Notes: generated by a model not told the origin, from the letters alone. DNA of 64,000 nucleotides from Fusobacteriaceae bacterium (GCA_900764925.1 CAAFPW010000090.1:1-64000), one strand, 5' to 3'. Positions 7,586 through 17,072 are shown, counted from the first letter of the stretch. Made by a program: numbers and translations.

Positions 7586-7625
7586 TTTAAATTATCCTCC
7601 TAAAAATTTCAACAAAAATATTAGT

Positions 7626-7658
7626 AAAAAATCCCTTCACCTAGATAGATGAAGGGAT
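7626..7658 (-). terminator. SAM riboswitch expression-platform terminator
   Basis: Minus-strand ATCCCTTCA (7658-7650) pairs with TGAAGGGAT (7639-7631), followed by T residues. It lies between the SAM-I aptamer and metK. Confidence 0.9.
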
Positions 7659-7671
7659 CAAAATTCAAGTC

Positions 7672-7770
7672 CGGTTTTTCATCCATCTATCAGGAGTTAG
7701 CACCACACTTGTAAAAGCAGGTTGCTGAGATGTCATAGGGCCAGTCCCTCAATCTCTCTTGATGGTCTAC
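7672..7770 (-). ncRNA. SAM-I (S-box) riboswitch upstream of metK
   Basis: The minus strand shows the S-box core in order: ATCAAGAGAGATTGAGGGA, CTGGCCC, ATGACATCTCAGCAACC, then TGTGGTGCTAACTCC and a closing GATGGATG that pairs back to form P1. The conserved internal loop, kink-turn and SAM-contacting sequences are recognisable. It is followed by a terminator and by metK, a standard target. High SAM should favour termination. Confidence 0.97.
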
Positions 7771-7788
7771 ATTTTAAATTTCCAAAAT

Positions 7789-7817
7789 ATTATATCATTT
7801 AATACCGATAAAGTCAA
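7789..7817 (-). promoter_or_regulatory. Promoter of the metK riboswitch transcript
   Basis: Minus-strand TTGACT (7817-7812) and a perfect TATAAT (7794-7789) are 17 bases apart, directly upstream of the aptamer. Confidence 0.85.
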
Positions 7818-7822
7818 TGATT

Positions 7823-8494
7823 TTATTTACTAAAAGCGTCAGCAGAGGTAGGTACTTTATCTAGCTTAACTTCATTTTTAATACTATTTTTGAATATTCC
7901 AAGTGGTTTACCAAGTGGTAAAAACTCTCTACCAAAAGTTTTATTTAAAACATTTGCTGCTGAACCATAGAAAGACATAAGGGCTATCAATAATTCAGAT
8001 ATAGCTGCTAACATATGTGTAGTGTGGTAAGCGATACCAAATGATGAAAGAGCTAATCCTATAAATAAAAAGTCAATTAATATAAAGATAATTAATAGAG
8101 TTTTATTAGTTTCAATTGCTCCTATAGTCATATACAGAGTGAAGATTAGATAAGCTATAAAAACAAATCCAAAAGCTTTAGGATCTGCTGCAACTTTCAT
8201 ACCCTCTCCAAAAACACCTAGTTGGATCATCCAGCTCATAGCCATTCCAAACCAGAAAAATGCATATCCTCCAAAGGCTGTTGTACCAAAGACATTTCCA
8301 TGCTTAATATCGTTTAAACATGCTATCAGTTGTACAAAAGCACCTAAAAATATAGCCCAAGGAATAACTAAAGATACTCCAGTAACAATACCAAATTTAT
8401 TGGCAGAGGCTACAAAAGTTACAATTGCAAGTCCTAAAAGACCTAAAGCTGAAGGATCTGCAACTTCAATTTTAATATGATTGTTTTGACTCAT
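7823..8494 (-). CDS. Acetate uptake transporter family protein (GPR1/FUN34/YaaH, SatP-like)
   Basis: This inner-membrane protein of 223 residues has six hydrophobic segments. It carries the family's N-terminal signature (DPSALGLLGLAIVTFVASANKFGI, matching the NPAPLGLxGF element) and GGYAFFWFGMAMSW. Members move acetate or succinate with protons. It follows citF and has its own promoter. Because the glutamate pathway upstream releases acetate, export or exchange of acetate is the natural guess; direction cannot be told from sequence. The ATG has AAGGAG upstream. Confidence 0.85.
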   Translation of the reverse strand: MSQNNHIKIEVADPSALGLLGLAIVTFVASANKFGIVTGVSLVIPWAIFLGAFVQLIACLNDIKHGNVFGTTAFGGYAFFWFGMAMSWMIQLGVFGEGMKVAADPKAFGFVFIAYLIFTLYMTIGAIETNKTLLIIFILIDFLFIGLALSSFGIAYHTTHMLAAISELLIALMSFYGSAANVLNKTFGREFLPLGKPLGIFKNSIKNEVKLDKVPTSADAFSK

Positions 8495-8536
8495 TTTATT
8501 CTCCTTAATGTAATATAAATTTAGAACACAAGGAGT

Positions 8537-8565
8537 ATTTTAACTATTTTTTTAAGATTTGTCAA
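8537..8565 (-). promoter_or_regulatory. Promoter of the acetate transporter gene
   Basis: Minus-strand TTGACA (8565-8560) and TAAAAT (8542-8537) are 17 bases apart. Confidence 0.7.
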
Positions 8566-8609
8566 TTAAAAAATCATAATGTTGAAATAAAATTTAAAAT
8601 AATGAAAAA

Positions 8610-10151
8610 CTATTTTTTAATCTGTCTTACAACGTCAACTACTGATCCATCTCTGTATTGTACAACAGCTACGATTCTATCTTCAAATTTGATTGGTTCC
8701 TCTTTACCAGTCATAGACTCAGCTATCTCTTTTAATTCTTCTATAGTTTTTATAGGAAGATTAGAATTTTTGAATTTTTCAATTAAGTCTTGTCTCAATG
8801 GGTTGATAGCTATTCCTCTTTCAGTAACTAGTACATCTACTGTTTCTCCTGGAGTAGTTACAGTAGTTATTCTATCTTTTACAACAGAGATTCTTGCATT
8901 AACTAATTGAGAAACTATAATACAAAGTTTAGATCCAGCAGCAGTGTCACTGTGTCCTCCAGATCCTCCCATTATAATTCCATCAGAACCTGTAGTTACA
9001 TTTACATTGAAATTAGTATCCATCTCAGTAGCTCCAAGAATAACTATATCAAGTTTATTAACAACAGAACCTTTGTTATTAGCATTAGCGTACATAGAAG
9101 CTGACATTTTTATGTGATTTGGATTTTCTTTTGCTGATTTGATAGCATTTAGATCAAAACATTGAACGTCAAATAGTGCTTTGAATAATCCCTCTTTATA
9201 CATATCAACAATGTATCCAGTAATTCCTCCTGCAGCAAAGCTTCCTACAATATTTTTAGATTTCATAAGATTTTTAACTTCTGCAGCAACAGCAAGAGAT
9301 ATACCTCCAGCTCCTGTTTGGAAACTCATTCCATCTTTTAAATATCCAGATTGCTCTATAAATTTAGCAGTTAAATCTGCAACTTTTAATCCAATAGGGT
9401 TTTTAGTTATTTGAGTAGTACCTGATACAATACCTTTAGGATCTCCAATAGCATCTACTACAAGCACATAATCAATAAGAGTTTGATTTATCTCAATAGT
9501 TGGATTAGGAAATGGAACTAAATTATCAGTGATAGCTACAACTAATTTAGCATTTTCTACATCAGAATGAGCATATCCTAAAGCTCCACAAGCAGATTTT
9601 CCATCAACACCATTTATATTTCCATATTCATCAGAAGTAGGAGCAGCAACGAAAGCTATATCAACTTCTACTTCTCCTGTTTCCATTATTCTAGCTCTTC
9701 CACCATGAGTGTGCATAACTGCAGGTTTTTGTAATTTTCCCTCAGATATAGCTTGAGCTACTGGTCCAGACATATATCCAGCATATATTTGAGTAACAAT
9801 TCCCTTTTCCATATACTCCACCACTGGTTTATGACAAGGGAATATAGAACTTGCAACTAAAGTGATATCTTTATATCCTCTTTTAGCTATCTCTGCCATT
9901 ACTAAGTTTAAAACATAGTCTCCATTTCTTAGATGGTGGTGAAAAGAAATAGTCATTCCATCTTTAAGTGGAAGTTTATCCATCAATTCTGATAGATCAG
10001 TATGTAATTTATTATCTTCAGGAGTTACAGTTTTAAAAGTATAATTTTTCTTAACTATTCCTGTTGTATTAGCAAGATATCCATTGTAATGAGTAACCTT
10101 ACCATATCCTTCTATAAAATCAGGAACTTCTCTTCCTAAAATATTTTTCAT
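8610..10151 (-). CDS. citF: Citrate lyase-type alpha subunit (CitF), probably of citramalate lyase
   Basis: The alpha subunit is the acyl-carrier-protein transferase that swaps acetyl for the incoming hydroxy-acid on the gamma subunit. It has 513 residues, normal for CitF. Features include MTISFHHHLRNGDYVLN (about 60-75), GGRARIMETGEVEVDIAFVAAPTSDEYGN, GAGGISLAV, and a C-terminal GITINPLRQDL-like stretch (RGIAINPLRQDLIEKF). It forms an operon with citE and citD after the glutamate mutase genes. This points to (S)-citramalate lyase, the last step of the methylaspartate pathway, rather than citrate fermentation. No citC, citG or citX gene for activation is nearby. Confidence 0.93.
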   Translation of the reverse strand: MKNILGREVPDFIEGYGKVTHYNGYLANTTGIVKKNYTFKTVTPEDNKLHTDLSELMDKLPLKDGMTISFHHHLRNGDYVLNLVMAEIAKRGYKDITLVASSIFPCHKPVVEYMEKGIVTQIYAGYMSGPVAQAISEGKLQKPAVMHTHGGRARIMETGEVEVDIAFVAAPTSDEYGNINGVDGKSACGALGYAHSDVENAKLVVAITDNLVPFPNPTIEINQTLIDYVLVVDAIGDPKGIVSGTTQITKNPIGLKVADLTAKFIEQSGYLKDGMSFQTGAGGISLAVAAEVKNLMKSKNIVGSFAAGGITGYIVDMYKEGLFKALFDVQCFDLNAIKSAKENPNHIKMSASMYANANNKGSVVNKLDIVILGATEMDTNFNVNVTTGSDGIIMGGSGGHSDTAAGSKLCIIVSQLVNARISVVKDRITTVTTPGETVDVLVTERGIAINPLRQDLIEKFKNSNLPIKTIEELKEIAESMTGKEEPIKFEDRIVAVVQYRDGSVVDVVRQIKK

Positions 10152-10174
10152 TTAAAAACACCTCGCCTCAATAA

Positions 10175-11047
10175 TTAATCAATAAGTCCCATTAATTTAG
10201 CCATATCTAAAGTATGTATAGCTCTGTTGATAATAGGAAGGTCAACCATTTTTCCATCCAATGAGAAAACTCCAAGTCCTTGTTTAGCAGCTTCCTCTTT
10301 AGCAGCCATAACTCTTTGAGCATGAGTTATTTCAGCTTCTGATGGAGCATATCCCTTATGGATAGTATCTATTTGTCTAGGGTTAATACTTAATTTTCCT
10401 GTAAATCCAAGCATTTTTGCTTTTAAAGTATCAGCCATAAGTCCTTCGTAATCATTTGTGTCTGTAAATGGAGTATCTATTGCATCTACTTTACAAGCTT
10501 TACAAGCATTTATAATTTTAGTTCTTGCATATAGAAGTTCATCTGAGTTTTTAGTTCTCTTAACTCCTAAATCCACAGCTAAATCCTCTCCACCTAATAA
10601 AACAGAAATTACTCTAGGGCTAGCTTTAATAGTTTCATAAACTTTTTCAACTCCATAAGTAGTTTCAACAAGTGGATGTATTTTTATACTTCCATGTTCA
10701 AATCCCTCTTCCTCTTCTATCTTATTTAATCTTCTATCTAATTCAGCTATATCTTCTGGACAAGCTTTTGGTAATAGTATAGCATCTGGTTTTAGTCTTG
10801 CTATAACATCAATATCTTTATCAGCATATGGAGTAGAAAGAGGATTTACTCTAACAACTACCTCTACTGTATCATACTTCATAGTTTTTAAAGCTTCACT
10901 TACTAAGATTCTAGCTGCATCTTTTTCTGTTAGAGCAACAGCATCTTCTAGGTCAAATATAACAGCATCTGAACCAAATACAGCTGCTGTTTGTAACATA
11001 CCAGGATTGTTTCCAGGCATAAATAACATAGTTCTTCTTAATTTCAC
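10175..11047 (-). CDS. citE: Citrate lyase-type beta subunit (CitE), probably of citramalate lyase
   Basis: The beta subunit is the lyase proper: it splits the acyl-carrier-bound hydroxy-acid. It has 290 residues and the HpcH/HpaI TIM-barrel fold: LRRTMLFMPGNNPGML at the N terminus, AVIFDLEDAVALTEKDAAR, VVRVNPLSTPY (the Arg contacts substrate in the family), and LGGEDLAVDLGVKRT. The start is GTG with GAGAGGTG seven bases upstream. It lies between citD and citF. The genomic context favours citramalate as the substrate; sequence alone does not separate the two specificities. Confidence 0.93.
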   Translation of the reverse strand: MKLRRTMLFMPGNNPGMLQTAAVFGSDAVIFDLEDAVALTEKDAARILVSEALKTMKYDTVEVVVRVNPLSTPYADKDIDVIARLKPDAILLPKACPEDIAELDRRLNKIEEEEGFEHGSIKIHPLVETTYGVEKVYETIKASPRVISVLLGGEDLAVDLGVKRTKNSDELLYARTKIINACKACKVDAIDTPFTDTNDYEGLMADTLKAKMLGFTGKLSINPRQIDTIHKGYAPSEAEITHAQRVMAAKEEAAKQGLGVFSLDGKMVDLPIINRAIHTLDMAKLMGLID

Positions 11048-11075
11048 AATAATACACCTCTCATTAAGTTATAAA

Positions 11076-11336
11076 TTATAATCCTCTAGTAACAGCAGCT
11101 TCAATTCTTGCTCTTATAGTATAATCAAGAGCTCCTTTATCTTGAGCTTGTACTTGTACACTATCAATTCCTAATTCTAAAAGTTTAGCTTTTATAACTT
11201 CTCTGATATGATCTCCAAATTGTTTTTCAACTGTACTTTCTAATTCAATTTCTATTCCATCCTCTGAAGGAGTTAGCATTAAAAATATATCATTAGATTC
11301 TAAAGTTCCGCATTTAGCTGCTTTCTTTAATGTCAT
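11076..11336 (-). CDS. citD: Citrate lyase-type acyl carrier subunit (CitD)
   Basis: This is the small gamma subunit, 86 residues, that carries the phosphoribosyl-dephospho-CoA prosthetic group. Ser14 in CGTLESNDIFLML is the expected attachment site. It delivers the acyl group between the alpha and beta subunits. GAGGTG precedes the ATG. It comes directly after a hairpin that separates it from the methylaspartate ammonia-lyase gene. Confidence 0.95.
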   Translation of the reverse strand: MTLKKAAKCGTLESNDIFLMLTPSEDGIEIELESTVEKQFGDHIREVIKAKLLELGIDSVQVQAQDKGALDYTIRARIEAAVTRGL

Positions 11337-11362
11337 TTATTTCACCTCGTCATAATTAAAGG

Positions 11363-11390
11363 AAAAAGGTAGTCATATAACTACCTTTTT
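11363..11390 (-). terminator. Intra-operon hairpin between mal and citD
   Basis: AAAAAGGTAGT pairs with ACTACCTTTTT around six bases, with the T run inside the second arm. It could be a partial terminator that lowers citDEF relative to the mutase genes. Confidence 0.55.
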
Positions 11391-11418
11391 CTTAAGTTTA
11401 TTATATTTTAAAAGAAAA

Positions 11419-12666
11419 TTATTTGTTTTTTCTTCTATTTACTAGAGCTTCAACTCTTGCCATTTCGTTGAATACGATCATGAATCCTTCGTCAACACCC
11501 ATTCCTGGTTTAGCAAGTACTTGTAGAGCTCCACAAGCCATTCCTATGTTAGTTGTAACTTCAGCTGATCTGTTAGTTTCGTTACAAGTTCCTCCACAGT
11601 AAGAACCAATTCCTACTTTGTTACAGTAAAGGATAGCATCAGCGATATTGTTTACTCCTCCTAAGTCTGGAGTTTTGATTTGAACTACATGTCCAGCTTT
11701 TTTATCAGCAAATAATTTAATATCTTCTAAAGTGTTACACCATTCGTCAGCAACTAATTCAACTTCGATTCCTCTTCTATCTACTTCAGCAGTTAAAGCA
11801 GCAAGAGCTTCGATTTGTTTATCTCTATCTTCTACGTCCATAGGTCCTTCTATTCTTAATTTGAATGGTTTAGCAGCCTCTACTAATGTAGCTATATAGT
11901 CAGCCATTTTTACAGTGTCACAGTTGAATGCAGCACCAATAGTTCCATATACATCTATGTGGAAAATAGGATAGTATTCTGGGTTAACTCTTTTAGCAAG
12001 AATTCTATCTCTTAACCATTTTACATAGTCAAGTAAGATTTCTCCATTTTCTCCTAATTTTTCTTTTACGTTATTGATTAAAGCATGAGGAAGAACGTCT
12101 GCTCCTTTGATTATCATTTTGTCAGCGTTCATATATCTATCGTCACCAGATTGAGTGAATATAGGTCTTTTAGAGATTTCTACTCCAGTGTTGTAGTCTG
12201 CTTGAATTACTTCTGCCATAGTTACTTTTCTAGCTTTAGCAACTGCATCTAGTAAAGCTTGTGTAATTCCGTATCTGATAGCTGTATGTAATCTTTTTCC
12301 TTCTACTTGCATAGAATCAAATTCTTCAGCTAATACTTTGAAGTTTTCAAGATCTCTTCCAATTAATTTTGGAGCGATTTCTTTTTCTATAACAGGGATG
12401 AAGTCTTTAGCTAAGAATAGAGGGTCTCTTCCTCCTGCACCAGAGTATTGAACTGCAGCACAGTCTCCAAAAGCAACTTGTCCATCTTCTAATATTAATT
12501 GAACAGAGATAGATTCTCCTGATTGTCTAATAGTTTCAAATCCTGGAGTAACAGTATCTCCTAGATAGAACATTCCATCGTGTCCAGCTCCTGCTTTTAT
12601 AGCTCTTTGGTCATCAAAATAAAATCCTGTTTTTCCTGCTGAGCAAACTACATCTATAATTTTCAT
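11419..12666 (-). CDS. mal: Methylaspartate ammonia-lyase
   Basis: This cytoplasmic enolase-superfamily enzyme of 415 residues removes ammonia from (2S,3S)-3-methylaspartate to give mesaconate. The sequence shows an N-terminal capping domain and a barrel with the family's His (VLPHALINNV, about 194) and the catalytic Lys (HVVQIKTPDLGGV, about 331). Metal ligands lie in FHIDVYG, IEGPMD and ELVADEW. It follows glmE in the pathway order. TGGAGGAATA-type ribosome binding sequence (complement of attcctcct) stands before the ATG. Confidence 0.96.
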   Translation of the reverse strand: MKIIDVVCSAGKTGFYFDDQRAIKAGAGHDGMFYLGDTVTPGFETIRQSGESISVQLILEDGQVAFGDCAAVQYSGAGGRDPLFLAKDFIPVIEKEIAPKLIGRDLENFKVLAEEFDSMQVEGKRLHTAIRYGITQALLDAVAKARKVTMAEVIQADYNTGVEISKRPIFTQSGDDRYMNADKMIIKGADVLPHALINNVKEKLGENGEILLDYVKWLRDRILAKRVNPEYYPIFHIDVYGTIGAAFNCDTVKMADYIATLVEAAKPFKLRIEGPMDVEDRDKQIEALAALTAEVDRRGIEVELVADEWCNTLEDIKLFADKKAGHVVQIKTPDLGGVNNIADAILYCNKVGIGSYCGGTCNETNRSAEVTTNIGMACGALQVLAKPGMGVDEGFMIVFNEMARVEALVNRRKNK

Positions 12667-12694
12667 AATATATTCCTCCTAAATTTTTTTATAT

Positions 12695-12720
12695 AGAGTG
12701 AGATGTTTTTATCTCACTCT
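12695..12720. repeat. Intergenic hairpin between glmE and mal
   Basis: AGAGTGAGAT and ATCTCACTCT are a perfect 10-pair inverted repeat around a six-base loop. No T tract follows on the minus strand, so it is more likely an mRNA stability or processing element than a full terminator. The 90 bases between it and glmE are AT-rich and otherwise featureless. Confidence 0.6.
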
Positions 12721-12815
12721 TATAATATTATATTTAACCTAAAAGTTCTAAAAATGCAACAATTATATAAAAGTTATTTTATTAAAATTATATCTATATA
12801 TTAAATATATATTGA

Positions 12816-14273
12816 TTATTTATTTTCAGGTCTTCCAATTAAAGTTCCTTTTCCAACAGCAAATATATCATCTACAGTCATTTGGAAAGTAACTGGTCTT
12901 CCTTCAAATTTAGCTCTTTCTTCTAATTGAGCCATGTTGTAATCTACTAATTCTTTACTTAATGGAACATTTCCAACAGCTAGGTATCTTACTTTACCTA
13001 CATTGTCTCTAGCAGGCATCATTTTACCAGCATTGTAAATAGAAGGAGCAAATGGAACATCTAATACACCTTGCTCGAAAGCTTTAACTATACCAATAGC
13101 CCAGTCTCCGTTTCCTAATTCATAAACTTTATCTAGAATACATTTAGTTTCAGCTTTGATAATTTCTATCTCTTTTTCTAATTCAGGAGAAGTAGAAAGT
13201 TGTTGTCCTCTAAGTAGATTAAGAACCATTTTTGTAGCTCTAATTCCAGCAGCATTTGCTTCTTTTGTAGGTACTCCAATAGCTTCGTGAGGAGTTTTTA
13301 CTATAACTTTAGTAGCTCCAGCTAATGCAGCTGCAGAAGCACCATTAGAGATAACTCCAAATGCTTTAGCTTCATCTTCTGGGAATCCTCCCATCCATTG
13401 GTGGAATACAGTTGTTAATTGAATATCATTATATCCAAATTCTTTAAAGTACTCTTCAGCTTGAGTTTCAAGAGATCTGATAGCAGCAACGTCTTGAATT
13501 AAGTTTCCACATTGTCCATATCCTAAAGTTATGTTTTTAACACCTTGCTCAGCAGCCATTAATCCTTCTAGAATTCCAACAGCGTTAGACATTGAAGGAG
13601 GTACTAAAGTTCCAGTTAATGGTCCAAATGGTTCTCTGTTGATAGATACTCCATGCTCTTCATACCAACCAACTAGTCTATCAACATATTGCCAGTCAAT
13701 AAGAGTTTTTTCTAATGAAACTGATTTAGCATAAGGTACGTTGTAACTGATTCCTCCACCTTCGTCAGAAGTAAATCCAGCTGCAATCATTATTTCAGAA
13801 AGAAGTCTAGCATCAGGAGTTCCATGTCTCATTTGAAGAGGTAAGTTAGTAGCTTCAACAACTTTTCTACATCCAGCTACTCCATGGTTTACACCTGGGA
13901 ATCCATTAAGAAGAGATCTTCCAGCTTTTTTAGATTCTTCTATTCCTTTTTCACAGTTTTCATATTTATTTTGTCTAGTATAAGAGTCTATAGTACTAGG
14001 TAATAAGTCTGCTCCACCTTCAGTATCAAGGAAGTTTAAAAGCTCAATATGTTGATCTATTAAAGCAACCCCTGCTCTAGGTTGTGCTAAAGTTATTCCA
14101 GCTTTTTTAGCATCTATTAATTTTTTAGAGAAGCTTTTTGACTCAGGTAATGATTTATGATATTTAACAGCTTCCTCAAGGTCTACATCTTTACCAGTAG
14201 GCCATCCTTTTAAAACTTCTTCTCTCATTTGAAAGAACTCTTCTTCAGTCCATTTTTTAAATCTAAGTTTCAT
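12816..14273 (-). CDS. glmE: Glutamate mutase epsilon subunit
   Basis: This is the large catalytic subunit (485 residues) of coenzyme B12-dependent glutamate mutase, which rearranges (S)-glutamate to (2S,3S)-3-methylaspartate. The TIM barrel carries the family stretches [29 protein letters not shown] (substrate-binding Arg), [14 protein letters not shown] and [14 protein letters not shown]. It pairs with GlmS, which binds the cofactor. AAGGAGG precedes the ATG. It is the third gene of the operon after glmS and glmL. Confidence 0.97.
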   Translation of the reverse strand: MKLRFKKWTEEEFFQMREEVLKGWPTGKDVDLEEAVKYHKSLPESKSFSKKLIDAKKAGITLAQPRAGVALIDQHIELLNFLDTEGGADLLPSTIDSYTRQNKYENCEKGIEESKKAGRSLLNGFPGVNHGVAGCRKVVEATNLPLQMRHGTPDARLLSEIMIAAGFTSDEGGGISYNVPYAKSVSLEKTLIDWQYVDRLVGWYEEHGVSINREPFGPLTGTLVPPSMSNAVGILEGLMAAEQGVKNITLGYGQCGNLIQDVAAIRSLETQAEEYFKEFGYNDIQLTTVFHQWMGGFPEDEAKAFGVISNGASAAALAGATKVIVKTPHEAIGVPTKEANAAGIRATKMVLNLLRGQQLSTSPELEKEIEIIKAETKCILDKVYELGNGDWAIGIVKAFEQGVLDVPFAPSIYNAGKMMPARDNVGKVRYLAVGNVPLSKELVDYNMAQLEERAKFEGRPVTFQMTVDDIFAVGKGTLIGRPENK

Positions 14274-14309
14274 ATATAACTAATCCTCCTTATTATTTCT
14301 CAAAATTTA

Positions 14310-15716
14310 TTAGGCTTCAACCAAATATTTTTTCATTATTCTTATAGCAACATTAGGATAATCTTGTGCTAAAAGTCCCATTGCTGATAAGATATAAGTT
14401 CTATCTACTAAAAACTTCGGATTCATCGGTTTAAGATGAATTGGATCCTGTTCATTGAAGTTTCCAGCTTTTAAAATCTCTTTAGGATTTAAACTGTGAA
14501 TGATAACTCCACCTGTACCTATAACATAAGGTGCTTCAGTTAAGTCTTTTCCACTTTGATTGAACATAGTTCCCATAGGAGTATAGATACACTCTAGTAC
14601 TCCACAATGTCTTGTCATAGCAAGCTCAGTAGCTGCTTTAGCCATTGCTTCATCAAATTTTATCTCTTCATCACTTTGAGGAACCATTTTTATATTGTCA
14701 TGTCTATATTGACATTGAGCTTTTACATCAATTTGTTTTAAAGAGTCATGTAAATAATTTCTTATTTTTCTTGTACCAGCTGCCTCCAAAAGAGCGATTG
14801 CAGAATATCTCATTCCTAAGTCTCCCTCAACAGTTCTTTTAGCATATGGTTCTTCAAGACCTTTTATCATAACTGATGGTTTAGTTGGTTCTCCTTTAGC
14901 TATAGAATGGACATCAGTAGTAGCACCACCTATATCTACAACTATCAAATCTCCTAATCCCTCTTCTTCATCTGTTCCAGTAGCTAAAATTTCAGAAGCT
15001 TTCAAAACAGCAGCAGGTGTAGGCATTAAAATTCCTCTTATGAACTCTTCAGCTTTTTTCATTCCTTTAGCTTCTACAATCTTATTCATAAAAACTTTTC
15101 TGATCTCTTCTCTTGAAGGTTCAACATTGAGTTTGTTAATGAATGGCATTACATTCTCAGTTATGTAACAATCAATTCCAGCAGATTTTAGTATCTCTTC
15201 CACCTCGTCAGAAGTAGCTTTGTTACCAGCTACAACCACAGGAACATCAATTTTAAATTCAGCTAGCATCTTTGCATTGTGGATAATACATTCTTTATTA
15301 CCACCATCTGTTCCACCAGCTAATAAAATGATATCTAAAGGTGTATTTTTAATCTCTTCTAACTCTCTACTATTTAATTCATAAGCATAAGTCTTAATAA
15401 CTCTAGCCCCAGCACCTAAAGCAGCTTTTTTTGCAGCTTCAGCTGTAAGCTCAGGAACTAACCCAATAGCTACCATTTTTAATCCACCAGCAGCAGAAGA
15501 ACAAGCTGTTTTGCTGACAAAGTTGATAGAATCAAAATTTGTTTTTTTATTGATCTCAACTTTTAACTTTTCAAAAGCTTTGTTGAAACCTATCATGATA
15601 TCATCTTCAACAGTAGTGATATCTTTTGCAGTGGCTAAAATAACTTCATTATCTAAGTCGATAGCTGTCAATTTAGTATAAGTACTTCCAAAATCTATAG
15701 CTAAGTAAGCATTCAT
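14310..15716 (-). CDS. glmL: Glutamate mutase reactivating/accessory protein GlmL (MutL)
   Basis: This actin/Hsp70-like ATPase of 468 residues has phosphate-binding loops AIDFGSTYTKLTAIDLD at the N terminus and DLIVVDIGGATTDVHS about residue 260. The family always lies between the two mutase subunit genes and is thought to exchange damaged cobalamin on the mutase, like diol dehydratase reactivases. Its operon position (glmS, glmL, glmE) is the classic one of Clostridium tetanomorphum. The ribosome site is weak, so translation may be coupled to glmS, 26 bases upstream. Confidence 0.93.
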   Translation of the reverse strand: MNAYLAIDFGSTYTKLTAIDLDNEVILATAKDITTVEDDIMIGFNKAFEKLKVEINKKTNFDSINFVSKTACSSAAGGLKMVAIGLVPELTAEAAKKAALGAGARVIKTYAYELNSRELEEIKNTPLDIILLAGGTDGGNKECIIHNAKMLAEFKIDVPVVVAGNKATSDEVEEILKSAGIDCYITENVMPFINKLNVEPSREEIRKVFMNKIVEAKGMKKAEEFIRGILMPTPAAVLKASEILATGTDEEEGLGDLIVVDIGGATTDVHSIAKGEPTKPSVMIKGLEEPYAKRTVEGDLGMRYSAIALLEAAGTRKIRNYLHDSLKQIDVKAQCQYRHDNIKMVPQSDEEIKFDEAMAKAATELAMTRHCGVLECIYTPMGTMFNQSGKDLTEAPYVIGTGGVIIHSLNPKEILKAGNFNEQDPIHLKPMNPKFLVDRTYILSAMGLLAQDYPNVAIRIMKKYLVEA

Positions 15717-15742
15717 AATTTACCAACTCTCTTTATAATTAA

Positions 15743-16162
15743 TTAAGCAATTCCTAAATCTTTCTTTAAATCCTCAGTTGTTTCTTCGATAGGAGTTCCT
15801 GGTCTGTATACTCTATCAAATCCCATTGCTTTAAATCTTTTTTCTACATCTTCCCAAACTTGTTTTCCAACAACTATGTTTCCACCTACGTAAAGAAGAA
15901 TGTTGTCTAATCCAGCTTCTTTACATTTTTCTCTCATTCCTTGACAATCTAATTCTCCATGTCCATATAAAGAAGATACGATTATTGCATCAGCGTTTGT
16001 TTCTACTGCAGCATTTATAAAGTCAGCTTGTGGAGAAAGAACTCCAACGTTTACTACTTCAAATCCATTTGCTTCAAGAACGTGATGAATAATTTTATTT
16101 CCAACTGCATGACAGTCTGAACCAATAACTCCAATTACAACTTTTTTTCCATTTTTCTTCAT
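15743..16162 (-). CDS. glmS: Glutamate mutase sigma subunit (cobalamin-binding)
   Basis: This 139-residue subunit binds coenzyme B12 in base-off/His-on form through the motif [11 protein letters not shown] (DxHxxG, His18). Later family elements are [11 protein letters not shown] and [12 protein letters not shown]. The ATG at 16162 is chosen over an upstream in-frame start because AAGGAGG lies about eight bases before it and because the length then equals known GlmS proteins. It is the first gene of the glutamate fermentation operon. Confidence 0.96.
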   Translation of the reverse strand: MKKNGKKVVIGVIGSDCHAVGNKIIHHVLEANGFEVVNVGVLSPQADFINAAVETNADAIIVSSLYGHGELDCQGMREKCKEAGLDNILLYVGGNIVVGKQVWEDVEKRFKAMGFDRVYRPGTPIEETTEDLKKDLGIA

Positions 16163-16207
16163 GAAAAACATCCTCCTTAAGTGTTTGATATTTAAACCTT
16201 TGATAAT

Positions 16208-16235
16208 AATATACAACATTTTTGAAAAAAATCAA
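16208..16235 (-). promoter_or_regulatory. Candidate promoter of the glutamate fermentation operon
   Basis: Minus-strand TTGATT (16235-16230) and TATATT (16213-16208) are 16 bases apart, about 45 bases before glmS. The rest of the 430-base divergent gap (16236-16462) is very AT-rich; I see no B12 riboswitch or other structured element in it. Confidence 0.5.
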
Positions 16236-16462
16236 TACTTATTTAAAATATGAATGATAAACATTAAAAAATTTAATTTCATATATTTAACTTAGAATTT
16301 ATAAGTGTTTAGATATAGTTAAAACTCTAAAAAAGTATAAAAAAATCAACAATTTCTAAAAAATTTATACAATAAATATTTTTAATATATTTTATATATT
16401 TTAAACAAAAGAAAAATAGTAGCGAAATAATCTAAAAAGGTCAATTTTTATTGTAGTAATAA

Positions 16463-16491
16463 TTGATTTTTTTGAAAATATATGATACAAT
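16463..16491 (+). promoter_or_regulatory. Promoter of the rimP-nusA-infB operon
   Basis: TTGATT (16463-16468) and TACAAT (16486-16491) have 17-base spacing, about 100 bases before rimP. Confidence 0.7.
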
Positions 16492-16525
16492 AACTTGAAT
16501 AAAGTAGTATGCTAGTTTTTTAAGA

Positions 16526-16553
16526 AGGGAGTGGGTTAATTTATCCACTCCCT
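16526..16553 (+). promoter_or_regulatory. Leader hairpin of the rimP operon
   Basis: AGGGAGTGG pairs perfectly with CCACTCCCT around a 10-base AT loop, and the stem can extend past one mismatch. It lies in the untranslated leader and is followed by only a weak T run, so it is either an attenuator or a stability element. Confidence 0.55.
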
Positions 16554-16592
16554 CTTTAGTAGAGAATTTTTAGGAAAAGAGGTGAATTTTTA

Positions 16593-17072
16593 ATGGCAAA
16601 ACTAGATGATAAACAGATAGTGGAAAAAATAGAAGCCATAGTTACTCCAGTTGTAGAGGAGATGGGATTATCTCTTGTAGATGTTGAATATATGCAAGAT
16701 GGTGGATATTGGTATGTAAGAATATACGTAGAAAATTTAGATGGAGAGATAACATTAGAAGAGTGTGCTGCTATTAGTGGAAAAATTGATGAAGATGTTG
16801 ATAAGCTGATAGACCAAAGATTTTTCCTAGAAGTTTCTTCTCCTGGAATTGAAAGACCATTGAAAAAGATAGAGGACTTTATTAGATTCCAAGGTGAAAA
16901 GGTAAAAGTAAGTTTAAAACATAAGGTTGAAGATAATAAAAACTTTGAAGGAATCATAGTAAAATGTGAAAATGGAGTTATATTTTTAGAACTAGAAGAG
17001 GAAAAAGTGTTAGAAATTCCATTTGCAGAGATTAGAAAAGCTAATCTTGTATATGAGTTTGATGAGTTTTAA
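16593..17072 (+). CDS. rimP: Ribosome maturation factor RimP
   Basis: This cytoplasmic factor of 159 residues is needed for maturation of the 30S subunit. The N-terminal alpha/beta domain shows VVEEMGLSLVDVEYMQDGGYWYVRIYVE. The linker holds SSPGIERPLK, the family hallmark, followed by an SH3-like C-terminal domain. It heads the conserved rimP-nusA-ylxR-infB-rbfA operon. Confidence 0.96.
   Translation: MAKLDDKQIVEKIEAIVTPVVEEMGLSLVDVEYMQDGGYWYVRIYVENLDGEITLEECAAISGKIDEDVDKLIDQRFFLEVSSPGIERPLKKIEDFIRFQGEKVKVSLKHKVEDNKNFEGIIVKCENGVIFLELEEEKVLEIPFAEIRKANLVYEFDEF

Noticed and set aside
8610..11336. Citrate fermentation operon.
   Set aside because: The citDEF genes lie in the glutamate mutase operon, with no citrate carrier, citC, citG, citX or oxaloacetate decarboxylase nearby; citramalate lyase fits better.
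16163..16592. Looked for a cobalamin riboswitch before the B12-dependent glutamate mutase operon.
   Set aside because: The gap is AT-rich with no B12-box (GCCACTG-like) sequence and no extended structure.
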